Positions 13,301-28,300 of a DNA stretch of 64,000 nt are shown piece by piece. The notes under the pieces are model-generated. The model did not search any database and was not told the DNA's origin. It was given only the letters and a program-made list of their open reading frames with translations. Location: NCBI GenBank assembly GCA_945910005.1, contig OX246741.1, positions 35,752,979-35,816,978 on the forward strand. Reading direction: 5' to 3'. Source of the DNA: Isoperla grammatica. Lineage: Eukaryota; Arthropoda; Insecta; Plecoptera; Perlodidae. A program made the translations under genes and the position numbers. Within the stretch, counting starts at the first letter, position 1; every line of letters begins with the position of its first letter.

Positions 13301-16300
13301 ACACGAATAACTGTATAATATCGATATCTTATTGTTTGGCTGATTCAAAACCAAATGAGGGTATCTACTTCTGCAATAAATAAATAATCAACAGTAGTAT
13401 GCATATTGGATCCCGTTTGACAGCTTGTTGTGAGAATCGAGGCCTTAACTAGGATATACAAATCACAAATCATCAATATGATTGAGCAAAGCACACAATG
13501 GAGGGTCTGGGGGAGGGGGGGGGGGGGAGGGCACCAATTACGGGGAACGTTTTTTTATTCTTACAGTGTGATTAAAGTGTTTTAACGAGTTTTAGGCATG
13601 CTTTTTCTCAAAACATTTGTTACTGGTGACTGATGTGAAATTAACCGTGGTATTAGCAAGTCAAAATGGTCTACTCCCGATTTTTACCCGGGTTACCAAC
13701 CCCCAGTAACGGCCCTGGTGAGAATGGACTGGACACTCACTGAGTGGCAGGGCGATGCCGTACCCCTTCCTGTCGAGCTGTCCCCCGATCTTAGTGAGGT
13801 TGCAGTTCCTCTCAGTCTCGTACTCGATCTGTGTCGACTCCATGAAGAACGCGTACAAGGTTTTACCCTTCTTGACGCGCTCGACTCCAGCAGCGTTGTC
13901 CTCGACGAACACGCTGGGCCGAGCCTCCGCCATCGCCGTGTACATCCGCTGGTAGGTGGAGTGGTTGGACTTCTAATAACAACCATGTTACACGTCACTA
14001 TCAACATAAACACAGCCTCCGCCATCGCAGTGTACATCCGCTGGTAGGTGGAGTGGTTGGACTTCTAATAACAACCATGTTACACGTCACTATCAACATA
14101 AACACAGCCTCCGCTATCGCAGTGTATATCCGCTGGTACGTGGAGTGGTTGGACTTCTAATAACAACCATGTTACACGTCACTATCAACATAAACACAGC
14201 CTCCGCCATCGCCGTGTACATCCGCTGGTAGGTGGAGTGGTTGGACTTCTAATAACAACCATGTTACACGTCACTATCAACATAAACACAGCCTCCGCTA
14301 TCGCAGTGTATATCCGCTGGTACGTGGAGTGGTTGGACTTCTAATAACAACCATGTTACACGTCACTATCAACATAAACACAGCCTCCACCATCGCCGTG
14401 TACATCCGCTGGGGTGTGGAGTGGTTGGACTTCTAATAACAACCATGTTACACGTCACTATCAACATAAACACAGCCTCCGCCATCGCCGTGTACATCCG
14501 CTGGTACGTGGAGTGGTTGGACTTCTAATAACAACCATGTTACACGTCACTATCAACATAAACACAGCCTCCGCTATCGCAGTGTATATCCGCTGGTACG
14601 TGGAGTGGTTGGACTTCTAATAACAACCATGTTACACGTCACTATCAACATAAACACAGCCTCCGCCATCGCGGTGTACATCCGCTGGTAGGTGGAGTGG
14701 TTGGACTTCTAATAACAACCATGTTACACGTCACTATCAACATAAACACAGCCTCCGCTATCGCAGTGTATATCCGCTGGTACGTGGAGTGGTTGGACTT
14801 CTAATAACAACCATGTTACACGTCACTATCAACATAAACACAGCCTGCGCCATCGCGGTGTACATCCGCTGGTAGGTGGAGTGGTTGGACTTCTAATAAC
14901 AACCATGTTACACGTCACTATCAACATAAACACAGCCTCCGCTATCGCAGTGTTTATCCGCTGGTAGGTGGAGTGGTTGGACTTCTAATAACAACCATGT
15001 TACACGTCACTATCAACATAAACACAGCCTCCGCCATCGCGGTGTATATCCGCTGGTACGTGGAGTGGTTGGACTTCTAATAACAACCATGTTACACGTC
15101 ACTATCAACATAAACACAGCCTCCGCCATCGCAGTGTATATCCGCTGGTACGTGGAGTGGTTGGACTTCTAATAACAACCATGTTACACGTCACTATCAA
15201 CATAAACACAGCCTCCGCCATCGCAGTGTATATCCGCTGGTACGTGGAGTGGTTGGACTTCTAATAACAACCATGTTACACGTCACTATCAACATAAACA
15301 CAGCCTCCGCCATCGCCGTGTACATCCGCTGGTACGTGGAGTGGTTGGACTTCTAATAACAACCATGTTACACGTCACTATCAACATAAACACAGCCTCC
15401 GCTATCGCAGTGTATATCCGCTGGTACGTGGAGTGGTTGGACTTCTAATAACAACCATGTTACACGTCACTATCAACATAAACACAGCCTCCGCCATCGC
15501 CGTGTACATCCGCTGGGGTGTGGAGTGGTTGGACTTCTAATAACAACCATGTTACACGTCACTATCAACATAAACACAGCCTCCGCCATCGCCGTGTACA
15601 TCCGCTGGTACGTGGAGTGGTTGGACTTCTAATAACAACCATGTTACACGTCACTATCAACATAAACACAGCCTCCGCTATCGCAGTGTATATCCGCTGG
15701 TACGTGGAGTGGTTGGACTTCTAATAACAACCATGTTACACGTCACTATCAACATAAACACAGCCTCCGCTATCGCAGTGTATATCCGCTGGTACGTGGA
15801 GTGGTAGGACTTCTAATAACAACCATGTTACACGTCACTATCAACATAAACACAGCCTCCGCTATCGCAGTGTATATCCGCTGGTACGTGGAGTGGTTGG
15901 ACTTCTAATAACAACCATGTTACACGTCACTATCAACATAAACACAGCCTCCGCTATCGCAGTGTATATCCGCTGGTACGTGGAGTGGTTGGACTTCTAA
16001 TAACAACCATGTTACACGTCACTATCAACATAAACACAGCCTCCGCTATCGCAGTGTATATCCGCTGGTACGTGGAGTGGTTTGGACCCCTAGCGACAGC
16101 CGACAACCATATCTATAATCAATAATGTACGGTATCTTCTGAGACAACAGACGATTAGGGTATACGTTTAAAATAGGGTTGAATAAAAAACACAAGTATC
16201 ATTATTTATTCTTTTTGAATATCTGCTTTGGTCCTCACTTGGTCGTGCGAAACTATAGCTAACAATAGCCTACATGACGTTTCAGAATATTGTTTATAAC

Positions 16301-19300
16301 GAGTCTGGAAAAAAAGAGTTTAAAATATGATATGAGACAATGATATAATATTAAGGGCCGGTCTTACAATCTTATAGTAAGAAAGTTATTTCTAGCAAAT
16401 AAGCTATTTGGAGGATGTCAAGAGTTTTGCTTGGTTTTTGCCATTGAGATAACAAGCTATTCGAAGAATAAGCTTGGTATTGTTATTGGGACATTGTAAG
16501 AATAGACCTTAGGGACTTGGGCCACTAGAGGCCTGAATAAACTACTTGTTTACACCATGACAACAACCAATAGGAGGCCTGGTTGCCAATTGCTATGGTG
16601 AAAACTAGTTAGTTACTAGATATTTAATAATTCAGGCGCTTATTGAGTTTTACCATGTCTAGATATCTCTATGTATCGGAGTCTGAGTAAAGCGAAAGTG
16701 AACAGGTTACCTCGAAAAAGGATCTGGTCGACCCCTTCCTTACTGTGCCGTACTTTATCTTGCTCTGCTTAGCTAGGTCGTCGACAGACTCGATAGTGTT
16801 GTCAGAGCGAGTGAGAGTGAGGGAGGCGGCCAGGTTGGCGATGTATGATGAGATCATGATTAGTATGAAGAACCACCACATGGCGGCCAGCGCCCTAGTC
16901 GACACTGCCCTGCACACAGACACCCACACTACATGCACAGGAAGAGACAACATAACAAGTACGGCTGTGTAGTAAAGGTTGGTTTTCACTTTTTACACTG
17001 ATTAAATAAATAAATTCACATTTAGAGTCTACCCACTCAGTAACGAAACTGATTTGCAGTGGGGGACTTTAATTTAAAGTGACTAAACCAACCCTGTAGG
17101 CTCCGAACACCATCGACGAGTGAGCGATAACCAATCAAAGATCGATATTTCAAATACGAAACATATGAATCAGTGATTGGACTGTGCGAACACCTGCAGA
17201 CAAAAATGTCAGAATCAACAAGGCCGATTCAGAAAAACTTTGAATTTATTGAGTGCTTCGTTGCTAGGACGGCTCCAATGTCACCGTTTACTTATTCCTA
17301 AGCCAAGTAGTAATGGAATAAGAAGTACGGCTGTGTAGTAAAGGTTGGTTTTTACTATTATATTTTAAGATTTAAGGTTTTATTTTTCTACCGTTTTTTT
17401 TTTTGGATCGCTACCATTGGCTGGATTTATAAAACGTCGCCTCTTATTGGCTGGGCTAAGCATTTCTATTTTATGTATAAGAGCTAACGATGATCTATGG
17501 TTTCCTTAAATCTTACAATTTAGGAAGGTATGTTTTTGGCTTGATTTTATTTTATTAACCTTAAACCTTAAATGTTAAATTAGTGTGTAAACCGACCTTT
17601 AAAGCACAAACAAAAAGGGCATATTAAAAGGGTTTATTAAAATAAGTTAAATACATTCGTATTTAGAGTCAACCCACTCAGTCACACAACTGATTATCAG
17701 TGGGGGACTTTTTAAAGCGACCAAACCAACCCCGAGGCTCCAAACACCATCACCGAGTGATAACCAACCATTAACCAAAGATCGATATTTTTTTATGTGA
17801 ATATGGGAAACAGTGATTGGACACTGGACCGTACGAATAAAAAGTTAAAATACTTCTGCCTGATGCGACATTTGAACACGGGACCTTCTGCATTGGAAGC
17901 AGGGGGATGTTGCCACTGGACTAACAACCCAGATAAATGTATGCAGTAAAAAGTAATACAATTTGCAGCACCTAAGATTGAGAGGGGTTATATTGCGGGT
18001 TGTAGTGGGGAGTTAAAGACAAAAGGTCTGTTCGTTGGACCTTCTCGACTTCGCTCCAAGATCACTTTAGAGATGTTTTAGAGTAGGCTCAATTAGGCCA
18101 CGCCCACGCTCGAGCCGATAGAGCACCGTGCTCTTCCCGTTGTCAAACGAACGCTTCCCAGCGCCCCACCCCCTCCTTTATTCTCTTTTTGGCTCAGAAT
18201 CAAGTTCCAACGAAGATATGGTTCCGACAAATATTTTACTTACGAAATACAACTTAAACATCATCAGAGTTGCTGGACGAGGAAGCCGGTTTTATGAATA
18301 ACGCGCGAAAAGTAATCTTGCTCTAAGTTTCTCTAACTCACTCCTCCTAAAAAGTCCGAGCAAGAAAATCATGATCTTTCTGCTCTAGATCATGTTGCTC
18401 GAGTCCAACGAACGGAATCCGAGCAGGTGATCTCGTGAAACGAACGGCTATTTTATTATTAGAGTAGATCCGAGTGCTTAGAGAAGGTCCAACGAACAGA
18501 CCTAAAGAGAGACTTACTGGGGCGCCACGTCAGAGCCCTGTTGCAACATCGCGCCAACGTTATGCCACAGAGAGTTGATCATCGTCAGGTCGTTGGTCAG
18601 TTCCTCAGGCTCGGCGAGGCAAGGGTGGGCACTATTCCACTCTGTGAACGACGTCCTGTGACAGACATGGAGACAGCACCTTTACTTCTCGTTCATACAT
18701 TGCTCAGACAGTCAAGGGTGGGCGCTATTCCACTCTGTGAACGACGTCCTGTGACAGACATGGAGACAGCACCTTTACTTCTCGTTCATACATTGCTCAG
18801 ACAGTCAAGGGTGGGCACTATTCCACTCTGTGAACGACGTCCTGTGACAGACATGGAGACAGCACCTTTACTTCTCGTTCATACATTGCTCAGACAGTCA
18901 AGGGTGGGCACGACTCCACTCTGTGAACGACGTCCTGTGACATGGAGACAACAGCTTTACTTCTCGTTCATACATTGCTCAGACAGTCAAGGGTGGGCAC
19001 GACTCCACTCTGTGAACGACGTCCTGTGACATGGAGACAACAGCTTTACTTCTCGTTCATACATTGCTCAGACAGTCAAGGGTGGGCACTACTCCACTCT
19101 GTGAACGACGTCCTGTGACATGGAGACAACAGCTTTACTTCTCGTTCATACATTGCTCAGACAGTCAAGGGTGGGCACTATTCCACTCTGTGAACGACGT
19201 CCTGTGACATGGAGACAACAGCTTTACTTCTCGTTTATACAATTGCTCAGACAGTCAAGGGTGGGCACGACTCCACTCTGTGAACGACGTCCTGTGACAT

Positions 19301-22300
19301 GGAGACAACAGCTTTACTTCTCGTTTATACAATTGCTCAGACAGTCAAGGGTGGGCACTATTCCACTCTGTGAACGACGTCCTGTGACAGACATGGAGAC
19401 AGCACCTTTACTTCTCGTTCATACATTGCTCAGACAGTCAAGGGTGGGCGCTATTCCACTCTGTGAACGACGTCCTGTGACAGACATGGAGACAGCACCT
19501 TTACTTCTCGTTCATACATTGCTCAGACAGTCAAGGGTGGGCACTATTCCACTCTGTGAACGACGTCCTGTGACAGACATGGAGACAGCACCTTTACTTC
19601 TCGTTCATACATTGCTCAGACAGTCAAGGGTGGGCACGACTCCACTCTGTGAACGACGTCCTGTGACATGGAGACAACAGCTTTACTTCTCGTTCATACA
19701 TTGCTCAGACAGTCAAGGGTGGGCACGACTCCACTCTGTGAACGACGTCCTGTGACATGGAGACAACAGCTTTACTTCTCGTTCATACATTGCTCAGACA
19801 GTCAAGGGTGGGCACTACTCCACTCTGTGAACGACGTCCTGTGACATGGAGACAACAGCTTTACTTCTCGTTCATACATTGCTCAGACAGTCAAGGGTGG
19901 GCACTATTCCACTCTGTGAACGACGTCCTGTGACATGGAGACAACAGCTTTACTTCTCGTTTATACAATTGCTCAGACAGTCAAGGGTGGGCACGACTCC
20001 ACTCTGTGAACGACGTCCTGTGACATGGAGACAACAGCTTTACTTCTCGTTTATACAATTGCTCAGACAGTCAAGGGTGGGCACTATTCCACTCTGTGAA
20101 CGACGTCCTGTGACAGACATGGAGACAGCACCTTTACTTCTCGTTCATACATTGCTCAGACAGTCAAGGGTGGGCACGACTCCACTCTGTGAACGACGTC
20201 CTGTGACATGGAGACAACAGCTTTACTTCTCGTTCATACATTGCTCAGACAGTCAAGGGTGGGCACGACTCCACTCTGTGAACGACGTCCTGTGACATGG
20301 AGACAACAGCTTTACTTCTCGTTCATACATTGCTCAGACAGTCAAGGGTGGGCACTACTCCACTCTGTGAACGACGTCCTGTGACATGGAGACAACAGCT
20401 TTACTTCTCGTTCATACATTGCTCAGACAGTCAAGGGTGGGCACTATTCCACTCTGTGAACGACGTCCTGTGACATGGAGACAACAGCTTTACTTCTCGT
20501 TTATACAATTGCTCAGACAGTCAAGGGTGGGCACGACTCCACTCTGTGAACGACGTCCTGTGACATGGAGACAACAGCTTTACTTCTCGTTTATACAATT
20601 GCTCAGACAGTCAAGGGTGGGCACTATTCCACTCTGTGAACGACGTCCTGTGACATGGAGACAACAGCTTTACTTCTCGTTTATACAATTGCTCAGACAG
20701 TCAAGGGTGGGCACTATTCCACTCTGTGAACGACGTCCTGTGACATGGAGACAACAGCTTTACTTCTCGTTTATACATTGCTCAGACAGTCAAGGGTGGG
20801 CACTATTCCACTCTGTGAACGACGTCCTGTGACATGGAGACAACAGCTTTACTTCTCGTTTATACATTGCTCAGACAGTCAAGGGTGGGCACGACTCCAC
20901 TCTGTGAACGACGTCCTGTGACATGGAGACAACAGCTTTACTTCTCGTTTATACATTGCTCAGACAGTCAAGGGTGGGCACTATTCCACTCTGTGAACGA
21001 CGTCCTGTGACATGGAGACAACAGCTTTACTTCTCGTTCATACATTGCTCAGACAGTCAAGGGTGGGCACTATTCCACTCTGTGAACGACGTCCTGTGAC
21101 ATGGAGACAACAGCTTTACTTCTCGTTTATACAATTGCTCAGACAGTCAAGGGTGGGCACTATTCCACTCTGTGAACGATGTCCTGTGACATGGAGACAA
21201 CAGCTTTACTTCTCGTTCATACATTGCTCAGACAGTCAAGGGTGGGCACGACTCCACTCTGTGAACGACGTCCTGTGACATGGAGACAACAGCTTTACTT
21301 CTCGTTCATACATTGCTCAGACAGTCAAGGGTGGGCACTATTCCACTCTGTGAACGACGTCCTGTGACATGGAGACAACAGCTTTACTTCTCGTTTATAC
21401 AATTGCTCAGACAGTCAAGGGTGGGCACTATTCCACTCTGTGAACGACGTCCTGTGACATGGAGACAACAGCTTTACTTCTCGTTTATACAATTGCTCAG
21501 ACAGTCAAGGGTGGGCACTATTCCACTCTGTGAACGACGTCCTGTGACATGGAGACAACAGCTTTACTTCTCGTTCATACATTGCTCAGACAGTCAAGGG
21601 TGGGCACGACTCCACTCTGTGAACGACGTCCTGTGACATGGAGACAACAGCTTTACTTCTCGTTCATACATTGCTCAGACAGTCAAGGGTGGGCACTACT
21701 CCACTCTGTGAACGACGTCCTGTGACATGGAGACAACAGCTTTACTTCTCGTTCATACATTGCTCAGACAGTCAAGGGTGGGCACGACTCCACTCTGTGA
21801 ACGACGTCCTGTGACATGGAGACAACAGCTTTACTTCTCGTTCATACATTGCTCAGACAGTCAAGGGTGGGCACTACTCCACTCTGTGAACGACGTCCTG
21901 TGACATGGAGACAACAGCTTTACTTCTCGTTCATACATTGCTCAGACAGTCAAGGGTGGGCACTATTCCACTCTGTGAACGACGTCCTGTGACATGGAGA
22001 CAACAGCTTTACTTCTCGTTTATACAATTGCTCAGACAGTCAAGGGTGGGCACGACTCCACTCTGTGAACGACGTCCTGTGACATGGAGACAACAGCTTT
22101 ACTTCTCGTTCATACATTGCTCAGACAGTCAAGGGTGGGCACTACTCCACTCTGTGAACGACGTCCTGTGACATGGAGACAACAGCTTTACTTCTCGTTT
22201 ATACAATTGCTCAGACAGTCAAGGGTGGGCACGACTCCACTCTGTGAACGACGTCCTGTGACATGGAGACAACAGCTTTACTTCTCGTTCATACATTGCT

Positions 22301-25300
22301 CAGACAGTCAAGGGTGGGCACGACTCCACTCTGTGAACGACGTCCTGTGACATGGAGACAACAGCTTTACTTCTCGTTCATACATTGCTCAGACAGTCAA
22401 GGGTGGGCACTATTCCACTCTGTGAACGACGTCCTGTGACATGACATGGAGACAACAGCTTTACTTCTCGTTCATACATTGCTCAGACAGTCAAGGGTGG
22501 GCACTATTCCACTCTGTGAACGACGTCCTGTGACATGGAGACAACAGCTTTACTTCTCGTTTATACATTGCTCAGACAGTCAAGGGTGGGCACTATTCCA
22601 CTCTGCGAACGATGTCCTGTGACATGGAGACAACAGCTTTACTTCTCGTTCATACATTGCTCAGACAGTCAAGGGTGGGCACGACTCCACTCTGTGAACG
22701 ACGTCCTGTGACATGGAGACAACAGCTTTACTTCTCGTTCATACATTGCTCAGACAGTCAAGGGTGGGCACTATTCCACTCTGCGAACGACGTCCTGTGA
22801 CAGACATGGAGACAGCACCTTTACTTCTCGTTCATACATTGCTCAGACAGTCAAGGGTGGGCACTACTCCACTCTGTGAACGACGTCCTGTGACATGGAG
22901 ACAACAGCTTTACTTCTTCATACATTGCTCAGGAACACGAGAGCATGAGGACTTTCGGGGTATTCTGGCAACAAAGCCTTGTATTACCATCCATTGCAAA
23001 CAATAATACATATTATGTGTAAAAATGTGTACCTTAAAGAGAAAAAAAATACACAAAGCTAATAATTAATATAGTTGCATGTATACGTGATTTTCACACC
23101 TGACCAACAATCAATCGACAAAGTCTATAAAGCAGATTGAAGTAATTGCGTCTTTGTTGTGAATTCGGATTATCTTCTTCTTGACCAACATGTATCTGGT
23201 GTTGAAACATAGAAGCTTTTAAGGTTTTAGTGAAAGAGCACCGTTCCTGCCGAGCGTTGAGGCTGCAGTACTCTATATGGCCGCTCCGAAACCGTCACGC
23301 GTGGGGCTGTACGAGCGCTCGACGGTTCAAATGTAAAAAAGAATTATACAAAAAAAGTAAAAAAGTAAAATAAAGTACTCAACACTCAACAGTCAACAAA
23401 ATAGGTTGATATTTCAATTTTTTTCCTCCGATTGTCTTTGTGTTTCGTTCATTTCAGAAAACTTTAGGAATAAGCTGTTATGAAACATGTAATGTGCTGG
23501 TGAATCACATTTTAATTGGAACTCAAAGATTAAAGATTTTGATAAGTCGGATGTACGTCACCGATCTTCGTGCCTCATACTCGATCTAGGGGAAATTAAA
23601 CTATGATATACTTTTAATAAAAAAAAAGTGGCGTCGCGACGCTTCAAAGTCTAGCAATGGCTGAACTTCATCTGCGTACATGTGTCTTAACTCTAAAGTT
23701 ATAAATACATCTTCCTTTTGATTGCGCTGTAGAGACATATACACCTACTTACCTTATGAGATATTATTAGATCATGTACTTACCTGGCCATAACGTAGAG
23801 TAGGATGGTTATCCCGAGGTAAGCTGTCGCCATTGACAACCACACCTCTGTGGATAGAGGGTCGAGGAATGAGAACAGACTAGGGTTTTGAACGGTGGGC
23901 TTAGCATACAAAATGCTTATACCTAGAAACAGCCACAGAGAACAGAGTTTGAGTAAAAGTTGAGGAACAGTGTAAAACAATATTGTACTGATTATAACTA
24001 TTGGTTATATGTTTCGATTTTTCTAAAATACTATTTTGAAGGGTTTGAATTATGTACACAATTGTACAGTGATTATGTTTTGTGTAATTTGTAATAACGG
24101 ATAGCCAAATAACTACAATGTAAGCATTTAGTATAAACATAATTTTCAATTTATAATAATTCTACGTACGAATTGACAGTCCGTAGGGCTCTTTGAGGGG
24201 GAGGGGGGGTGGGGGTGGGGGCACAAGAGCATTTCTTATCTGGGCTAGTTAAGAGCGAAGGATACCTCTACGTCAAAAACCGCAGAAAATTTTCGTTTTT
24301 TAATTATATCTCAAGATTGAAACACAACATCAAAAATCTGAGACACCATAGCGCTGTGGTTTGGTAATCCCTACACACTGAATGATAAATGTATTTAACG
24401 TTATCATCAGTATGACTGTGATAACGATTTCCTCAAATTATTAAGGAAATCGTTATCACAGTCATACTGATGATAAAGTTAAATACATTTATCATTCAGT
24501 GTGTAGGGATTACCAAACCACAGCGCTATGGTGTCTCAGATTTTTGATGTTGTGTTTCAATCTTGAGATATAATTAAAAAACGAAAATTTTCTGCGGTTT
24601 TTGACGTAGAGGTATCCTTCGCTCTTAAACCAATTAATTTATGTGGGGTTGGGAGAGATTAACAACTACCTATCACAACTCAGTACGACCACTCCGCGGT
24701 ATGAATGAAAGATTTCCAACTAGTAAACTGAATCTAGTGGCGGTTTCGGTTTTCCAATGGCTGCGCTAGACCGAGTACGCCTGATTAGAACACCAGTGCA
24801 CAACACAACCAGTGTACAGTGCCAGTGCAAGCTATTGCAATGCACTTACCCAGCTCCATGAAGGGCATAGTGAAGTCCACGATCTGCTCTCGTTCGTAGG
24901 TGATCGTCAGGTCGCCGATCGCAAGATCAGCTTTCTAGGGAGGAAACACAAACACAAACGTACCGGTCAAGTTTTGGGTGGAACAATATTCATAGGTTGC
25001 ACGTACGTCACATCTTTGCGCGTGGCGGCCACATTTGTGATCAAACTTTGACGTTGCCATGGAGAAGCAATTTATGGCTGTTGTTGGTAGCCTGTTTTTT
25101 GTAAATAAAATTGTTATGTGTGGTAATTTTTTATTTTTGTATTATACGTTGCCTTTCTTAATTCAAAATTAGGCTTATTTATTAAATTTAAATAGTATTT
25201 GGCAGGCCCGGACTGACCAGGTCCGCAGGTCCACGATCGTGGAGAAAGCCCCGAAGGGGCCCCCCCATAACGTAAAAAAAGTAACATGTTAACGAGTTTT

Positions 25301-28300
25301 TCTCTAAACTTAAAATAGTCAAAAATCAACTTCGGTCATCTTTAGGTCAAGACCTTATGTCTAGTCTGCTTGTTATAAATGTTGAGAGGGATTTATTTTA
25401 TGATTTGGACAAAAATAAAATAATAGATGAAGTATTTTTAAGAAGTGAGTTGCTTACAAAGAAGCTGTTACATTAGTGCTAGGGGAGTAAAGAGGGGGGT
25501 ATTTGTAGTTTGGTTTTGGGAGTATCGACACACTGCTTGAAAAGCATAAGATTTTGCGATTTTTATTTGTATGGTTAATGTAGATTGATGCGGGACTAGA
25601 CATTCTTTACAAATAATGCAAACTTGTTCTTATTTGTATATATTAGACAATTTCAATATTGCCCCAAACTATCTCATTTGATCCAATCGTAACTGCTTTT
25701 TTATGGATAGAATATCTTAACTTGTTAATAATATCTAGTACCGCATCATTCCAAAATGTTTGTCTGCCGGTTAAATACTGTGACATAGATAGTGATAATA
25801 AACCATTGAATGTTGTACAAACCTTACTCTGTAGGTCCAAGATAAGTCCAGGGTAGGTTTTGCCGTCCGTAACATAAAACTCAAACTTCATATTCTCACG
25901 CTCAGCTATTTTTGTAACCAAGTCGAACGCGTATCCTTCGAAACGGTCGTTTCCAATGCGCCCTTCAGTCGGCATCTTATATCCCAAGTACGGCATCCCT
26001 AACAGAGGAAATGACGTCGGTGCTGGGTTGAATCAAACACTGCGGTCTCATAAGCTGCGTATAAACACATGTTATTATAGTCCTTTGCATAACGAGAATG
26101 ACGGTATAAAATTTGGGTCAAAGGATGACATATATCAAAAGAAAGCTTGAAACAAGTACGTTTCAAAAAACCATGATATACCGCTGGCAAATCCAGCTTT
26201 CTATGTCAAAACTAGGGTCAAAGGTCAAATTTGTAATTTTTTTAATAATTTTTAATTAAATAATGAAAACTGTTTGCAAGTTAAATCATACACTTTTAGT
26301 AAGGTTAATGTATTATGTTTAAAAAAAATTAAATTAACCATTTAGCCTTTTTTGACCTTATAATTGAGGTCAATTTCCTCAAAATGGGTAATTTTTAAAA
26401 TTTTCTTCGATTTATTGGCCAATAGTCATTATAACAACGTACTTACTCATAAATACATTAATATGAATAGTTCTAATTGTTATCACATTGTTTTCACGGT
26501 ATTCATTCAAAATGGCGGTCAAAGGTCAATAGGTAAGTATCGTCAAACTAGGTCTAGTAACTAAAATATTACTTGTGAGTACTCTAAAAACGCAGAATTT
26601 TAACTGCAATTACAATAACGAATAACAATATAATGTTTTAATCGTAAGAGATGTAATTATCATATAACTTATAAACTACTTAAGATTGTTACTGAATTTC
26701 TAATGAATGTCCTCAGACATCAGGGTATTCTTGAATGGGTGTGCAACTGCAACAAAATACATTTTTAGAAAAGAACATGACCATGCTCAGATACGTGATA
26801 TGATAGTATGATATGATATCTGTCCTAGCAGTCACTGTCTAGACGTCAAATTAATCAGAATTGAAGTCAAAATCACTCAAAATTGAAGTCGTCAGATTAA
26901 TCACCTTCTGATTCACTGGAATTCTCATGCTGGGTACCGATATTTGGACAGTCCTTCAGCTTACACGCGTGGGTACACTTCAGCTGATTGGCCCAACACT
27001 CATAGGTCGGCATCTTGCAAACACGGCAACAGTTACAGGCTAGGAGATCCATAACGGTCAAAGGTACTGGAGTTCCAATCATCCACTCGTTGCTCAGATC
27101 TCCTTCTGCCGTGGTTTTCCATCCATAGACACACAGATCAGAAACATCAGGGTTGGCTTCTAAGCAACGTATCAATAGATCGTGTTTGGTTGATAACTCA
27201 CAGTCGCAGGATATGAAGCAGTAAGCAATCGTTACAAGGTGGTAGCTGATTAGACTTCATATCATCACACTTACTTCTAAAAAGCTAGCGCAGCAGGTTG
27301 ACGCATGACAGAGTCGTGGTCAAAGAGCAGAGTTTACAGACAAACTCTTCGAGTTTTTGTTGATGACATCGATAGAAACTCTCCAGTCCTGACCCATCTT
27401 GCTTAGCTTGACACAGAAATGCGAGTTTTTTTCTCATGATATTCAAAGTTCTCTTTTTCCCTTTACCACTGAATGAGCTCACTCAGGTTGGAACTCATAG
27501 TCGTCCCCTACACCTATAAATGCGCCCGTTGTTAACAAGGTAACAGTTTTATACGTGTCATTTCCCATATAGAAAACATATCCATAGCAACATTGGGTGC
27601 TAGGTGAAGTGGCCGACTATGAATTCCAACCTTTGTCACAACCAGTGCATGGAGGTCAGGGAGGGTATTACATACTTCGAATCCCAACGAACTCGCTAGT
27701 TTTTGCACATCTTCGAAGTGTGTTTAATTTTTGGTAGTCAAGCGTCAACCAGCTGCCCTACGAGCTTTTTAAAAGTAAATGTGATGATATTGAGTCTAAT
27801 CAGCTACCACCTTGAAACGATTGCCTACTGCTTCAAATCCTGCGGCTGCGAGCTAACCACCAAACAGCGGTCTGGATACGTTGTTTGGACGCCAACCCTG
27901 ATGTTCCTGATCCGCGTGGCTATGGATGGGAAACCACGGCAGAAAGAGATCTGAGCAACGAGTGGATGATTGGAACTCCAGTTCCTTTGACCGTTATGGA
28001 TCTCCTAGCCTGTAACTGTTGCCGTGTTTGCAAAATGCCGACATGTGAGTGTTTGGCCAATCAATAAAAGTGTACCCACGCTTGTAAGCTGAAGGATTGT
28101 ACAAATACCAGTACCAGTACCAGTAGCCAGCATGAGAATTCCAGTGAGTCAGAAGGTGATTAATCTGACAACTTGGACAGTGACTGCTAAAGTAGATATA
28201 TAACATAATACTAGTATCATATCACGTATCTCAGCATGGTCATGCTCTCTTCTAAAAATGTATTTTGTTGCAGTTGTACACCCATTCAAGAATACCCTGA

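Noticed and set aside
18541..23006. Plus-strand ORFs of up to 211 codons with repeated [15 protein letters not shown]
   Set aside because: They are antisense to the pore-exon minisatellite. The minus strand explains the unit as acceptor plus exon 12 sequence.
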